NCBI GenBank assembly: GCA_030037545.1
Contig: JASHRF010000112.1
Coordinates: 1-53,897 of the forward strand
Origin: Acidobacteriaceae bacterium
GTDB taxonomy: Bacteria; Acidobacteriota; Terriglobia; Terriglobales; Acidobacteriaceae
Direction of reading: 5' to 3'
DNA: 53,897 bases
The notes under the pieces were generated by a model. The model was not told the origin of the DNA, did no database searches, and worked only from the letters and a program-made list of their open reading frames with translations. Positions 8,287 to 15,751 of the stretch are shown here, one piece after another (position 1 is the stretch's first letter; each line of letters begins with the position of its first letter). The translations under genes and the position numbers were made by a program.

Positions 8287-10194
8287 TCAGCGCAGTTTCA
8301 AATCGAACACCTGGATGGAGTATGCCGGAGCGTCGTAGTGCAGCGTGTCCTCAGTCACACGGAGCGCCTTCTCGACGGGAACGATGTTCACCGGACGATC
8401 AATGGTATTCGTGGCCTGCGTATCCTGCGCGCTTAACAGCACAAGCCGGCCTTCCGGCTCGAGCGCTCCGCCAATCAGCTTGATATCTATCTTGCGCGGG
8501 TCTGAGGTAGCGTTTACCAGCTTGATGTAAAGCCGCTTTTTCACGCTATCTTCGGTCACGGAATAGAAGAGCCTGGTTCCCGCTCCCTCAATCGTAGCTG
8601 CCGGACGTTGGTCGCCTAGATAAGAAGCGAACATCACCTGAGCGTAATAGCTGGGCGAGCCATAGCTCCGGAGCGCATCGTAGCCGATCAGATCGGGCGC
8701 CCATTGCATGGCCCCGGGGTTTACGTTGGTCAGCAGCGGCGCATACGAGGCCATCACGACGATATCGCTGTTGCGCTCCAATCCTGTCATCCACGCGGCG
8801 TCGCCCAGCGCCGCCCCAAAGTTCGGCGTCGGTGTGCCCTCGCGCGTCGCCCATTCGCCCACAAAGATTTTCGGGCCATTCCGGTCGGTTTTGTCGTAAT
8901 GCGTCGCGTCGTTGAAGAACTCCGATGCCCGCAGATAGTAGTGCTCATCGAGCACATCGGGCCGAATTCCACTTACCGGCGCAGTGGCAATCAATTGAAG
9001 GTCAGGGTACTTGGCCTTGATCGCCTTGTAGAACTGGGCATAGCGCGCATCGTAGCTGCCCGACTTGTCGAACCAGTCCTCATTTCCGATCTCAACATAC
9101 GTGATGTGAAACGGCTGCGGATGCCCATCAGCGGCGCGCTGCGTTCCCCACTTCGTCTCAGGGCTGCCGGTTGCGTACTCGATCTCTTCGAGAGCACTTT
9201 GAACATAAGGTTCCAGGTCCGGCCCAGGGTTTACGTGCTCGTGCTGCAGCGAGTATCCGGCATACACCGCAAGCACCGGCTGCATGTGCAGGTCCTCGCA
9301 CCACTCCAGAAACTCGAGCAGCCCGAATCCGTCCGTCGACCAGTATTCCCAGGGGCTGGGATGGCCGGGCCTCGTTACCAGCGGGCCGATGGTCTTCTTC
9401 CAGTCGTACCAGTCGGCAATGTGGTCGCCCTCAAGATAATTGCCGCCGGGAAAACGCAGGAACGCGGGATGCATGGCTGCGAGCTTCTCCATCAGGTCAA
9501 TTCGCGTGCCATTGGGACGGTTGTGGTAAGTGGGCGGAAACAGCGTCACGAGGTTCAGCCACATCGTCCCTGAATGAGTGACCGTGATCACGAGGTGATT
9601 GGCCGCGGAGGTTTCGATTGCGCCGGTCTTGAGCGTGAAGTGGTGCTCTCCCCATTCTGTGCCGATATCGCCGACCACCGCGCGGGCGAGCACTTTCCCG
9701 CTCTGGTTCGCAACCAGGTTGACCGTCACCGGACCGACGGCTGCAGAATCGTCTTTGGCGTAAAAGGAGCCGCGGTAAACGGTGTTGGGATGAAGCGCCA
9801 TACCCCAGTACCCCGTATTCAACACCCCGGCAGGGCTCGAGGCGCTGGCGCTGGTGGCATCGATGCGCATGCTCGAGGCGAACTGGCGGCTTGGTCCGGT
9901 GGTGCTGTCAAGGCTGATCTTCGCCTGCGATTGCCCGTCTTCAACCAAATACCAGCCGGGAAACCCCGACCAATCCGCGCGGAAGGTGTTATTTTCCACC
10001 ATTTCCGCATACAACCCGCCCTCATACGAGTGGTTGATCTCCTCTGTCATCAAGCCGTACAGCGTGGGACTGACCCGCGCGACCGGTTGATCCGCATGAA
10101 CGGTAAGGATGGCCGGCGCGGTCTGTGCATGTGCCGCCGCGGCCAATAGGCAGGCTGAGAAAACGATCGGAACAACCGGCTTCTGCTTCTCCAT
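8287..10194 (-). CDS. Secreted alpha-L-arabinofuranosidase, GH51 family
   Basis: The product (635 residues) should release terminal arabinofuranose from arabinan or arabinoxylan. It has a signal peptide (about 1-23, ending AAAAHAQ), a short N-terminal segment typical of GH51 (VARVSPTLYGLMTEEINHSY), an inserted carbohydrate-binding-like beta-sandwich (about 75-225), and the (beta/alpha)8 catalytic domain with AFLRFPGGNYLEG. The acid/base Glu372 is in YVEIGNEDW and the nucleophile Glu447 in VGEWATR; both retaining-mechanism residues are present. A C-terminal beta domain follows. The signal peptide implies periplasmic or extracellular action. It is transcribed leftward, separated by a hairpin from the OmpA-like gene. 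With the Oar-like receptor it suggests plant-polysaccharide use. Confidence 0.93.
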   Translation of the reverse strand: MEKQKPVVPIVFSACLLAAAAHAQTAPAILTVHADQPVARVSPTLYGLMTEEINHSYEGGLYAEMVENNTFRADWSGFPGWYLVEDGQSQAKISLDSTTGPSRQFASSMRIDATSASASSPAGVLNTGYWGMALHPNTVYRGSFYAKDDSAAVGPVTVNLVANQSGKVLARAVVGDIGTEWGEHHFTLKTGAIETSAANHLVITVTHSGTMWLNLVTLFPPTYHNRPNGTRIDLMEKLAAMHPAFLRFPGGNYLEGDHIADWYDWKKTIGPLVTRPGHPSPWEYWSTDGFGLLEFLEWCEDLHMQPVLAVYAGYSLQHEHVNPGPDLEPYVQSALEEIEYATGSPETKWGTQRAADGHPQPFHITYVEIGNEDWFDKSGSYDARYAQFYKAIKAKYPDLQLIATAPVSGIRPDVLDEHYYLRASEFFNDATHYDKTDRNGPKIFVGEWATREGTPTPNFGAALGDAAWMTGLERNSDIVVMASYAPLLTNVNPGAMQWAPDLIGYDALRSYGSPSYYAQVMFASYLGDQRPAATIEGAGTRLFYSVTEDSVKKRLYIKLVNATSDPRKIDIKLIGGALEPEGRLVLLSAQDTQATNTIDRPVNIVPVEKALRVTEDTLHYDAPAYSIQVFDLKLR

Positions 10195-10243
10195 TAGAGT
10201 CCTCTCTCAGCCGGTTCCTGCTGGGCAAACGCCAAACGAAAGA

Positions 10244-10266
10244 GGCTGACCGGCAAGCGGTCAGCC
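10244..10266 (-). terminator. Hairpin between the OmpA-like and arabinofuranosidase genes
   Basis: GGCTGACC at 10244-10251 and GGTCAGCC at 10259-10266 form a perfect 8-bp stem with a 7-base loop. In the direction of transcription (minus strand) the hairpin comes after the OmpA-like stop codon and is followed by the T-rich CTCTTTCGTTT. This fits a moderately strong intrinsic terminator that separates the two minus-strand genes. Confidence 0.5.
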
Positions 10267-10350
10267 CCAAACTTGCGGAGGGTTTTGGATTTTTTCACCA
10301 GGCCTCCCGCTTGGCGGCAGGCCGAACGAATCCGGTGCAGCGCGACATTC

Positions 10351-12096
10351 TTACTGCTGCGGTTGCGCCGGGCTGGGCTTATGGTGTGCGTGGTGCCGCT
10401 CGGGCAGCGGCTTACGGGTCTGCGGCTTCACCGTCGACTCGTCCACCGGTGTAGTGCCCTGGATGTCAGAGGAGAAGCTTGCTCCCGCCGGCACCAGGTA
10501 GTCCTGCGCCGATTGCTCATCCGCGGTTCCCGTGTCCACGCTTATGCGCGAAGGATCGATGCCCTGCTCGGTCACCAGGTAATCCTTGGCGTTGACGGCA
10601 CGCTGGGCGGCAAAGTTCTCCACCTTCACGTGTTTGTTATGTTCGGCGCGTTTCTGCTCCCTGGCCTCGATCGCCTTTTCCTTGTCGTCTGAGTTGCCCA
10701 CGATGACGGCCTTGGCGTCAGCCTGCTGTTTGAGGTCCAGAGCGACCTGATCGAGGCAGGCCTTGGCCTCGTTGTCTACGCGGGTGGGCCGGCGCTTGTC
10801 GGTCGAGAAGGCGAGCGAGCAGAGGGCCTGGGTATGCGGTTGCGGCGGCGGCGGCGGCGCCACGATAGTCAGGGTGGTCTGTGCGCTGGCCGAGTGGCCC
10901 TTGTCGTCGGAGACGTTACACGTTATGCCCACCGCACCGGTTGGAGCACCAGCCGAAGAGAACTCGGCCGTGGTGCCGCTGCCCGTAACCGTGCCGGCCG
11001 TGGCCGTGTAGCTGTAGGTCAGCGGACGGTTCTGCGGGCTCACCGCCTGCGAAGTAATGGTCGATGTCCCGCCGGGCTGAATGGTGGTGGGGTTGGCCGA
11101 GCAACTGATAGTCGGCGGCTCGAATTCCTTGACCGTGAAGCTGGCCGAGCAGGTCGCCGACTCCCACGGCTTCAGGCCTTCCTTGCCCTTCTTGCCCTCC
11201 TTGACCGCGCCCTGCACGGAGTAGCTGCCGGGGGCCAGGTCGGAGGTGTTGACCGTGGCGGTAGTGCTGTTGCCGGTCACGCCGTTGCCGGTCCAGCTAT
11301 AGATCACGTTGTCCTTGGGGTTCAGGTTGCCGGCAGCCGCAGTCACCGTGATCGGCTCTCCCGGGAAGACCGCCGTGGGGCTGGCGGTGCAGGCCAGCGT
11401 CACCGACGGAGGCGGAGCGAGCGCGCCGATATGAACCACGATGCCCGCGCTCAACCTGGCGGCGTCGATGTTGGCGCGCCCGCCAGGGGGGCTAACGCTG
11501 GTGCCGAAATCGGCGTGCATGTATTCGTAGTCGGCCTGGAAGATGCGGATCGCGAGGTGGTGATTCAGCCACGGGGTCTCATAATCCATGCCGCCCCCCA
11601 CGGTCAGGCCGGGCCCCCACTTATAGGGGTTGTAGTCCGGCCCATTAATTTGTTCCGCGTCCACCAGCGCATGGAGGAAGGGCGTGATGCTGCCGGTCGG
11701 GAAGCGAGCAATCAGGCCGCCACCGATGGTCACGAAGCCATCGTCGTTTCCATGGGACCCGATATTGCTGCCTTTCACCTGCACGCCCCACTCATGCTCC
11801 GAGGCCTCAACCTGGACGCCCACGTTCTGGTTGAAATACCGGGCAGCGCTCAGGATTGCGCCCACATTTACCGCGTCGTAGGAATATGGCGTGGCGGTGC
11901 CGTTGGATTGTGGAACGTCCACCGTACCGTGCGGCGCCAAGTAGCTATAGCCTGCAAAAATATCCCACTTCGATGCGTACTGGTTTGAAGCTCCTGAAGC
12001 GGCGGGAGCAGCCTGAGCCAAAGCCGCGATGGGAACGAACGCCACTAGAGACAAAGTAAGAATCCGGCCGACAGTCCTCAATACATGAACATGCAT
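10351..12096 (-). CDS. OmpA-like outer-membrane protein with beta-barrel, two Ig-like repeats and Pro/His-rich tail
   Basis: Start at the ATG at 12096-12094: GGAGG lies about 8 bases upstream, and the protein opens with a signal peptide ending AALAQ. A start 17 codons earlier would precede the signal peptide. The 581-residue product has an N-terminal barrel (WDIFAGYSYLAPHGTVDVP; repeated aromatic strands to about 225), two Ig/PKD-like modules (SVTLACTASPTAVFPGEPIT and PPTISCSANPTTIQPGGTST), then an OmpA-C-like region (about 420-540) with NEAKACLDQVALDLKQQ and AAQRAVNAKDYLVTEQGIDP. The tail is rich in Pro, His and Lys. OmpA-C domains normally bind peptidoglycan, so the protein probably tethers the outer membrane to the wall. 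Its OmpA-C motif is diverged. Confidence 0.85.
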   Translation of the reverse strand: MHVHVLRTVGRILTLSLVAFVPIAALAQAAPAASGASNQYASKWDIFAGYSYLAPHGTVDVPQSNGTATPYSYDAVNVGAILSAARYFNQNVGVQVEASEHEWGVQVKGSNIGSHGNDDGFVTIGGGLIARFPTGSITPFLHALVDAEQINGPDYNPYKWGPGLTVGGGMDYETPWLNHHLAIRIFQADYEYMHADFGTSVSPPGGRANIDAARLSAGIVVHIGALAPPPSVTLACTASPTAVFPGEPITVTAAAGNLNPKDNVIYSWTGNGVTGNSTTATVNTSDLAPGSYSVQGAVKEGKKGKEGLKPWESATCSASFTVKEFEPPTISCSANPTTIQPGGTSTITSQAVSPQNRPLTYSYTATAGTVTGSGTTAEFSSAGAPTGAVGITCNVSDDKGHSASAQTTLTIVAPPPPPQPHTQALCSLAFSTDKRRPTRVDNEAKACLDQVALDLKQQADAKAVIVGNSDDKEKAIEAREQKRAEHNKHVKVENFAAQRAVNAKDYLVTEQGIDPSRISVDTGTADEQSAQDYLVPAGASFSSDIQGTTPVDESTVKPQTRKPLPERHHAHHKPSPAQPQQ

Positions 12097-13001
12097 GCGT
12101 AAAACCTCCGCATTGTTATCTGGTGTGGGTGCCAAAAGAAGCTCCAAAGTTACGGCGCGCGAGCCTGCTTCCGGCTTGGAAAATGACGGTCGCCCGCAGC
12201 CCGCGAGCGTCTATGTGCTACAGAACATGAGCCTAACACAGTTGCCAAGCTCGCAGGGCACATTTTTTCCAGGAGTAGCGCCGTTTCACAAGGAAAGTAC
12301 GTTAGAACCACGGTGACTGTTACGATAGTGATCAAAAGTAATCAAATTCCGGAAGGCTCCTGGCTGCCCATCTGCCGCCGCGCAGAGAGGCTTCGCGACC
12401 ATGTACCTTCCCGATCGTGCGCCGGACGATCTGGATCCAATGCAATCCAAAAAGGCGAAATAAAAGTGTCGAGGCTGCCGGTCGGTCAGATGATCACGCT
12501 CCTCGGTGAATCTCGGGGCTGGAGCAGGATAACGAGGAGGATAGTCGCCAAGGCTTGGCCGATCTTGGCAAGGTCTGGCGAGGAAAGTACGGGGCCCTTG
12601 ACACGAACCGCAGCCGCCTCTGCTAGGCTCTGTTTATGTAAATGAAGTTCACGACCAAGAGAAACGCTCTTCTATGACTTATTGAGACGCATGCCGGGCC
12701 GAAATACCGGCTTCAAGGAATGCCTGGAATACTTGGGACGGAAAATACCGCCGATAAAGTGCACAAAGGAAGTCTGTTAAGATGTCTTTACAGATGTTTT
12801 ACATCGGTGATACTTTTTCCTTGCCGTCCACCCTTTGCGTCGGTTATGGTTAATTTTAATCACTCATTGGTCTGCTGGATTTCCTCAAATTCTGCTGACG
12901 CTCGCCAATAGGGAGATTCAGGCCAGGGATAAAGAGTCGACGAAAAGCATCTTTGCTCAGCGCGGAGACGGAGCGTACAGTGTTTCCCAGTTGGTCCCCG
13001 A
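12097..13001. other. Long intergenic region between divergent genes
   Basis: About 900 bases have no supported gene on either strand and are locally more AT-rich than the surrounding genes (notably 12770-12870). One operator-like imperfect palindrome was seen at 12774-12793 (CTGTTAAGATGTCTTTACAG, arms matching at 8 of 9 bases). A TTGACA occurs at about 12599 but without a good -10 at normal spacing. Low GC relative to the neighbours may indicate acquired or decayed DNA. Confidence 0.4.
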
Positions 13002-13541
13002 ATGGGACTGACGGGGGCGAAGCCTGCGCGACCGTTCCTCAAAGAGTCATTCTCTCGACCGTCTCAGAAGGTCGCATCTCCGATCCGCAATCTCCGTTCC
13101 ACGCGCAATCTCCGTTCGACATTCGGGTCTCTTGTGGCAGTTCTATTCCCACGCATACGCTCCATCAACGTCCGGCTGTCTGAAGACGAGTACTTGGCGC
13201 TCGTGCGGTTGTGTGCCGCCAGCAACGCGCGAAGCCTGTCAGAGTTTGTGCGCAAGGCCGTGCAGGGCCTCGTAACCGGCGCAAATCAAGAGAATGCATT
13301 GGCTCTGAGCGTGAACGAGTATTCCGCGCACGTCAGAGACCTGGAGCAAAAGTTAGAAATAATTGCTGCGGAACTCGCGATGCTCAAGGCCGGCACGCAT
13401 CCGCACAGCATCGATGGGACCGATGGCAGCAACAAGACATCCGGCAGCACTGAGACGCCGGAGTGTCAGCCTTTGTTTGATGTGGATGGGGCGTCGAGTT
13501 CCGCAGCAGAGGGGCAACCGCCGCGCGACACAAGCTCATAA
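13002..13541 (+). CDS. Ribbon-helix-helix (CopG/Arc-like) DNA-binding protein with coiled coil
   Basis: The frame encodes up to 179 residues. The core (about 52-90) is RSINVRLSEDEYLALVRLC followed by AASNARSLSEFVRKAVQGLV, a clear ribbon-helix-helix pattern: a beta strand for DNA contact, then two helices. A heptad-rich segment (about 100-128, EYSAHVRDLEQKLEIIAAEL) should be a coiled coil, followed by a low-complexity Ser/Thr/Gly tail. The true start is uncertain. The ATG at 13002 has a weak ribosome-binding site, and the first 50 residues include a 15-base tandem duplication (CGCAATCTCCGTTC twice, about 13088-13118), so a GTG just before the RHH core is also possible. No toxin-like partner follows. 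The function is probably local transcription control. Confidence 0.65.
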   Translation: MGLTGAKPARPFLKESFSRPSQKVASPIRNLRSTRNLRSTFGSLVAVLFPRIRSINVRLSEDEYLALVRLCAASNARSLSEFVRKAVQGLVTGANQENALALSVNEYSAHVRDLEQKLEIIAAELAMLKAGTHPHSIDGTDGSNKTSGSTETPECQPLFDVDGASSSAAEGQPPRDTSS

Positions 13542-14313
13542 TGGCGAGAAGATGCAAGGATTCACAAGCGCGCATGCTGCCTTGCCCGGATTGCGTCTTC
13601 CATTCAGCTCATCTGGAGACGAAAACACAAGGTCAGCTTCTGAGCCCGATGCCCCGGCACGAGCAATTGTCACGGTTCCGGCAGCTTCACCCAAACTCGT
13701 GCTTGAAGATGCGGGCAGACTCGACCTGACGGGCATTACGCCCAACTGGCCTGCCGGCGCGCACTGACCGTCGGCCCGATCGGAGAACGGTTTCGGACGC
13801 TGAGCTCGCTTTTGCGATCGTAACTTCCTGGATGCACCTATCCCCCGAAAGTGCCAGCAGAATTCATAGGATTGTTTCGGAATGCATATATAGTAAAGGC
13901 AATAGGCCATGAGAGACCTGCCTGCTTTGCGCCGGCTTTTTACCGGTGGTCTTCGGGTCTGCGTCAGGCAAGGAACCAAAGTCGGGCGCATGACGCAAGC
14001 CCCAGGCGCAACTGTTCGCAGGTTGGCGTGTTGGAGAGCTTAACGCCTTATTTCCTGGCCCCAAGCGAGGCCGAGGTCATTTTTCCCGGAAGCTAATCCT
14101 TCCGGGGCGATCTTTTGCAGGTTGGACTCGTACAAACAGGCGTAGGCCTGTACAAAGAACGAGAGGCCGGTCAAGCCAACCGGGATTGTCGATTGGGATA
14201 TGGCGAGCCGGAATGTTTGAGCCTTTTGCCTTGCAATTTAATTTGCGGACCGAATGCTTCCCCGACACGATTTCCATCGGGTGAAGCGTCCTGCAAAATT
14301 AAGGAGAATGCAG
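13542..14313. other. Region after the RHH gene with only doubtful small ORFs and hairpins
   Basis: Two overlapping small frames begin at the RHH stop codon: an ATG overlapping TAA at 13541 (62 codons) and an ATG at 13552 (71 codons, ending GRLDLTGITPNWPAGAH). Neither has a good ribosome-binding site or a recognisable family, so neither is called. Downstream are hairpins without T-runs: GCGTCA/TGACGC at about 13960-13995, CCCGGAAG/CTTCCGGG at about 14085-14107, and ACAGGC/GCCTGT at about 14138-14153. The rest up to the outer-membrane protein gene appears non-coding. Confidence 0.35.
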
Positions 14314-14934
14314 ATGCGTTCCAGGCGGTTGCTCCCTCACCTGCTGCTCGCGCTCACGCTGGGCGCGGCAGTTCCAGTATTTTCACAAGTGGTTCCGGCA
14401 GCGACCGGGGGCCAAGGCCTACCCATCTCCATCGGCGCCGGTATTTCCAGTTTCAACCCGGATTTCGATAATGGCCGCATGTTGGCCGGCGTACTTTGGA
14501 TCGACTTCATTCCTCCCCTGCCCACACGTCTGCACGGGCTGGGATTGGAAGTTGAAGGCGACGACATTGCCTTCGATCCCAACAAGGCCCAGGCCCGGAT
14601 CCGCGAGCAGGTAGCCTCAGGAGGCGCTACCTACGCGATTCGCTCCTTCCGCGGGGTACGGCCCTATGCCAAGTACCTGATGGGATTTGGAAACGTCGAT
14701 TACCCGATTCGGACCGGTTCGTACCACCAGACGCGCACGGTCACCACCTGCGGAGGGGGCGCATCTTTTCGCGTGCTTCCCGGTGTCTCAGTCCGCGCCG
14801 AGTACGAGTACCAGTTCTGGCCTGATTTTTGGATTACCAGCGAGAAGAACCTCAAGGACGCTGGCTCTCTGAACCCCAACGGCATTACCGTCGGCGCCTC
14901 GTACCAGTTCAGTTCCCTGCACTTGCGTTTCTAG
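14314..14934 (+). CDS. Small outer-membrane beta-barrel protein
   Basis: The product has 206 residues. The ATG at 14314 is chosen because AAGGAG lies 7 bases before it; the ATG at 14308 is too close. A signal peptide (about 1-25, ending AAVPVFSQ) is followed by alternating aromatic beta strands, for example PISIGAGISSFNPDFDNGRM and VSVRAEYEYQFWPDFW, and the sequence ends in SSLHLRF with a C-terminal Phe. This is the OMP_b-brl/OmpW-like single-barrel pattern. The specific role is unknown. It stands alone, with decayed transposase pieces immediately downstream. Confidence 0.8.
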   Translation: MRSRRLLPHLLLALTLGAAVPVFSQVVPAATGGQGLPISIGAGISSFNPDFDNGRMLAGVLWIDFIPPLPTRLHGLGLEVEGDDIAFDPNKAQARIREQVASGGATYAIRSFRGVRPYAKYLMGFGNVDYPIRTGSYHQTRTVTTCGGGASFRVLPGVSVRAEYEYQFWPDFWITSEKNLKDAGSLNPNGITVGASYQFSSLHLRF

Positions 14935-14977
14935 AGCAGAACTCGGGGTGCTGTATTCTCGTAGTCGCAGGATGGAA

Positions 14978-15230
14978 CTAAGCGGCGGCGTAGCCGGCAA
15001 CGATAGTATTGAGGACATCGGTGGCGGCTTCGATCCAGGGCTTGGTGAGTACGAGCATTCACGAGCATAGGAACTGTTTGAACTTGGACCAGAATCTTTC
15101 TCGATAGGATTCAGGTCCGGCGAGTAAGCCGGCAGATCATTCAACTGTGCGCCTCCGGTTCAATCTTCTCAGGTATCCCTGCAATCATGCGGCGACAGAT
15201 TGTCCAACACTACCACGCCGTGCGGTTACT
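14978..15230 (-). pseudogene. IS630-family transposase C-terminal remnant, multiply frameshifted
   Basis: Read leftward from about 15230 the three frames together give GVVVLDNLSPHD, then AQLNDLPAYSPDLNPIEK, then SKFKQFLCS, a stop, and LTKPWIEAATDVLNTIVAGY with a stop at 14980-14978. VLDNLSxH carries the second Asp and SPDLNPIE the Glu of the IS630 DDE domain. At least two frame changes and internal stops separate the blocks, and the N-terminal two thirds are missing, so this copy cannot be active. IS630 elements insert at TA, which matters for the TA-flanked inverted-repeat elements elsewhere in this window. Confidence 0.8.
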
Positions 15231-15365
15231 TGGGATATAATATCTGTTCTACATAGCCAGGAAAATATCGCCATCGGTGGCCGCTTCGATCGTCATCGCC
15301 GCGCCCCACAGCCGGTTCGAGGGTCAAGCTCGTCGAGGTGTTGCGTCTGCTGGCGGGTCGGCTGC

Positions 15366-15464
15366 ATGAGCGGCAAATTGCATCCGGATGAGGCGTTCAT
15401 CGATGCGACCTTCGCGAGCGCGAAAAAGGGTCCTCATTGGACGGGCCTGCGCATTGCTGTTTGA
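15366..15464 (+). pseudogene. IS5-family transposase fragment
   Basis: The plus-strand frame reads MSGKLHPDEAFIDATFASAK, then KGPHWTGLRIAV and a stop. GKLxxDEAFIDGTFASAKKG is the first-Asp block of the IS5-family DDE transposase. Just before it another frame gives LVEVLRLLAGRLHERQ, which fits the preceding family segment, so a frameshift lies near 15366-15375. The sequence after KKG diverges from the family at once. This is a roughly 100-base relic abutting the IS630 relic: an insertion-sequence graveyard directly upstream of the polysaccharide locus. Confidence 0.7.
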
Positions 15465-15486
15465 TGTGCATCGTTCACGATTTGGG

Positions 15487-15751
15487 TAACTTCTGAGAAT
15501 CGCTTCGCAAAGCTGCCAACTTCGCGTCTCCGCGGTTGTAAAACGGAGTTCTCAGGAGTTGCCAAAAGGCTCCTGTGATTATTTGGATTGAAGCCTATCG
15601 ACACAACCACCCTGGGGTGGTCGTGAGTTACCGGGCGGTCATGAAGGTAACCCGCACAGGTGGTCCACTACTGGTCCAGTCTGGGTGTTTTTGTTTGCGT
15701 TAGTTAAGTGTTTGCACTGGGTCTACGATTTCCAGGAGAGAAGATATAAAC
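15487..15751 (+). promoter_or_regulatory. Structured leader upstream of the exopolysaccharide operon
   Basis: This 265-base stretch is gene-free but unusually rich in inverted repeats. GGTAACTTCTGAGAAT (15487-15502) pairs imperfectly with GTTCTCAGGAGTTGCC (about 15549-15564), 13 of 16 bases. ACCACCCTGGGGTGGT (15606-15621) is a perfect 7-bp hairpin. GTTACC/GGTAAC flank a small loop at about 15627-15651. A hairpin-like ACCC...GGGT segment ends at GTTTTTGTTT at about 15690-15700, resembling a terminator. RBS AGGAGAG lies at 15734-15740. The presence of a NusG/UpxY-like gene at the other end of the locus makes an antitermination leader plausible; this is inference. Confidence 0.4.

Noticed and set aside
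8704..9573. Plus-strand frame opposite the arabinofuranosidase
   Set aside because: Antisense shadow. The minus-strand gene has both catalytic Glu residues and a signal peptide.
10834..11988. 384-codon frame opposite the OmpA-like gene
   Set aside because: Arg/Gly-rich antisense shadow without any family signature.
13950..14042. Possible cyclic-di-GMP (GEMM) riboswitch: GGCAAGG...GACGCAAGCC
   Set aside because: Only short words resemble the consensus. The expected paired stems and tetraloop receptor are not found, and the next gene starts about 270 bases later.
14788..15144. 118-codon minus-strand ORF beginning NDLPAYSPDLNPIEK
   Set aside because: Only its first 15 residues are transposase-like. 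It runs out of frame and into the antisense of the outer-membrane protein, so it was recorded as part of the IS630 pseudogene instead.
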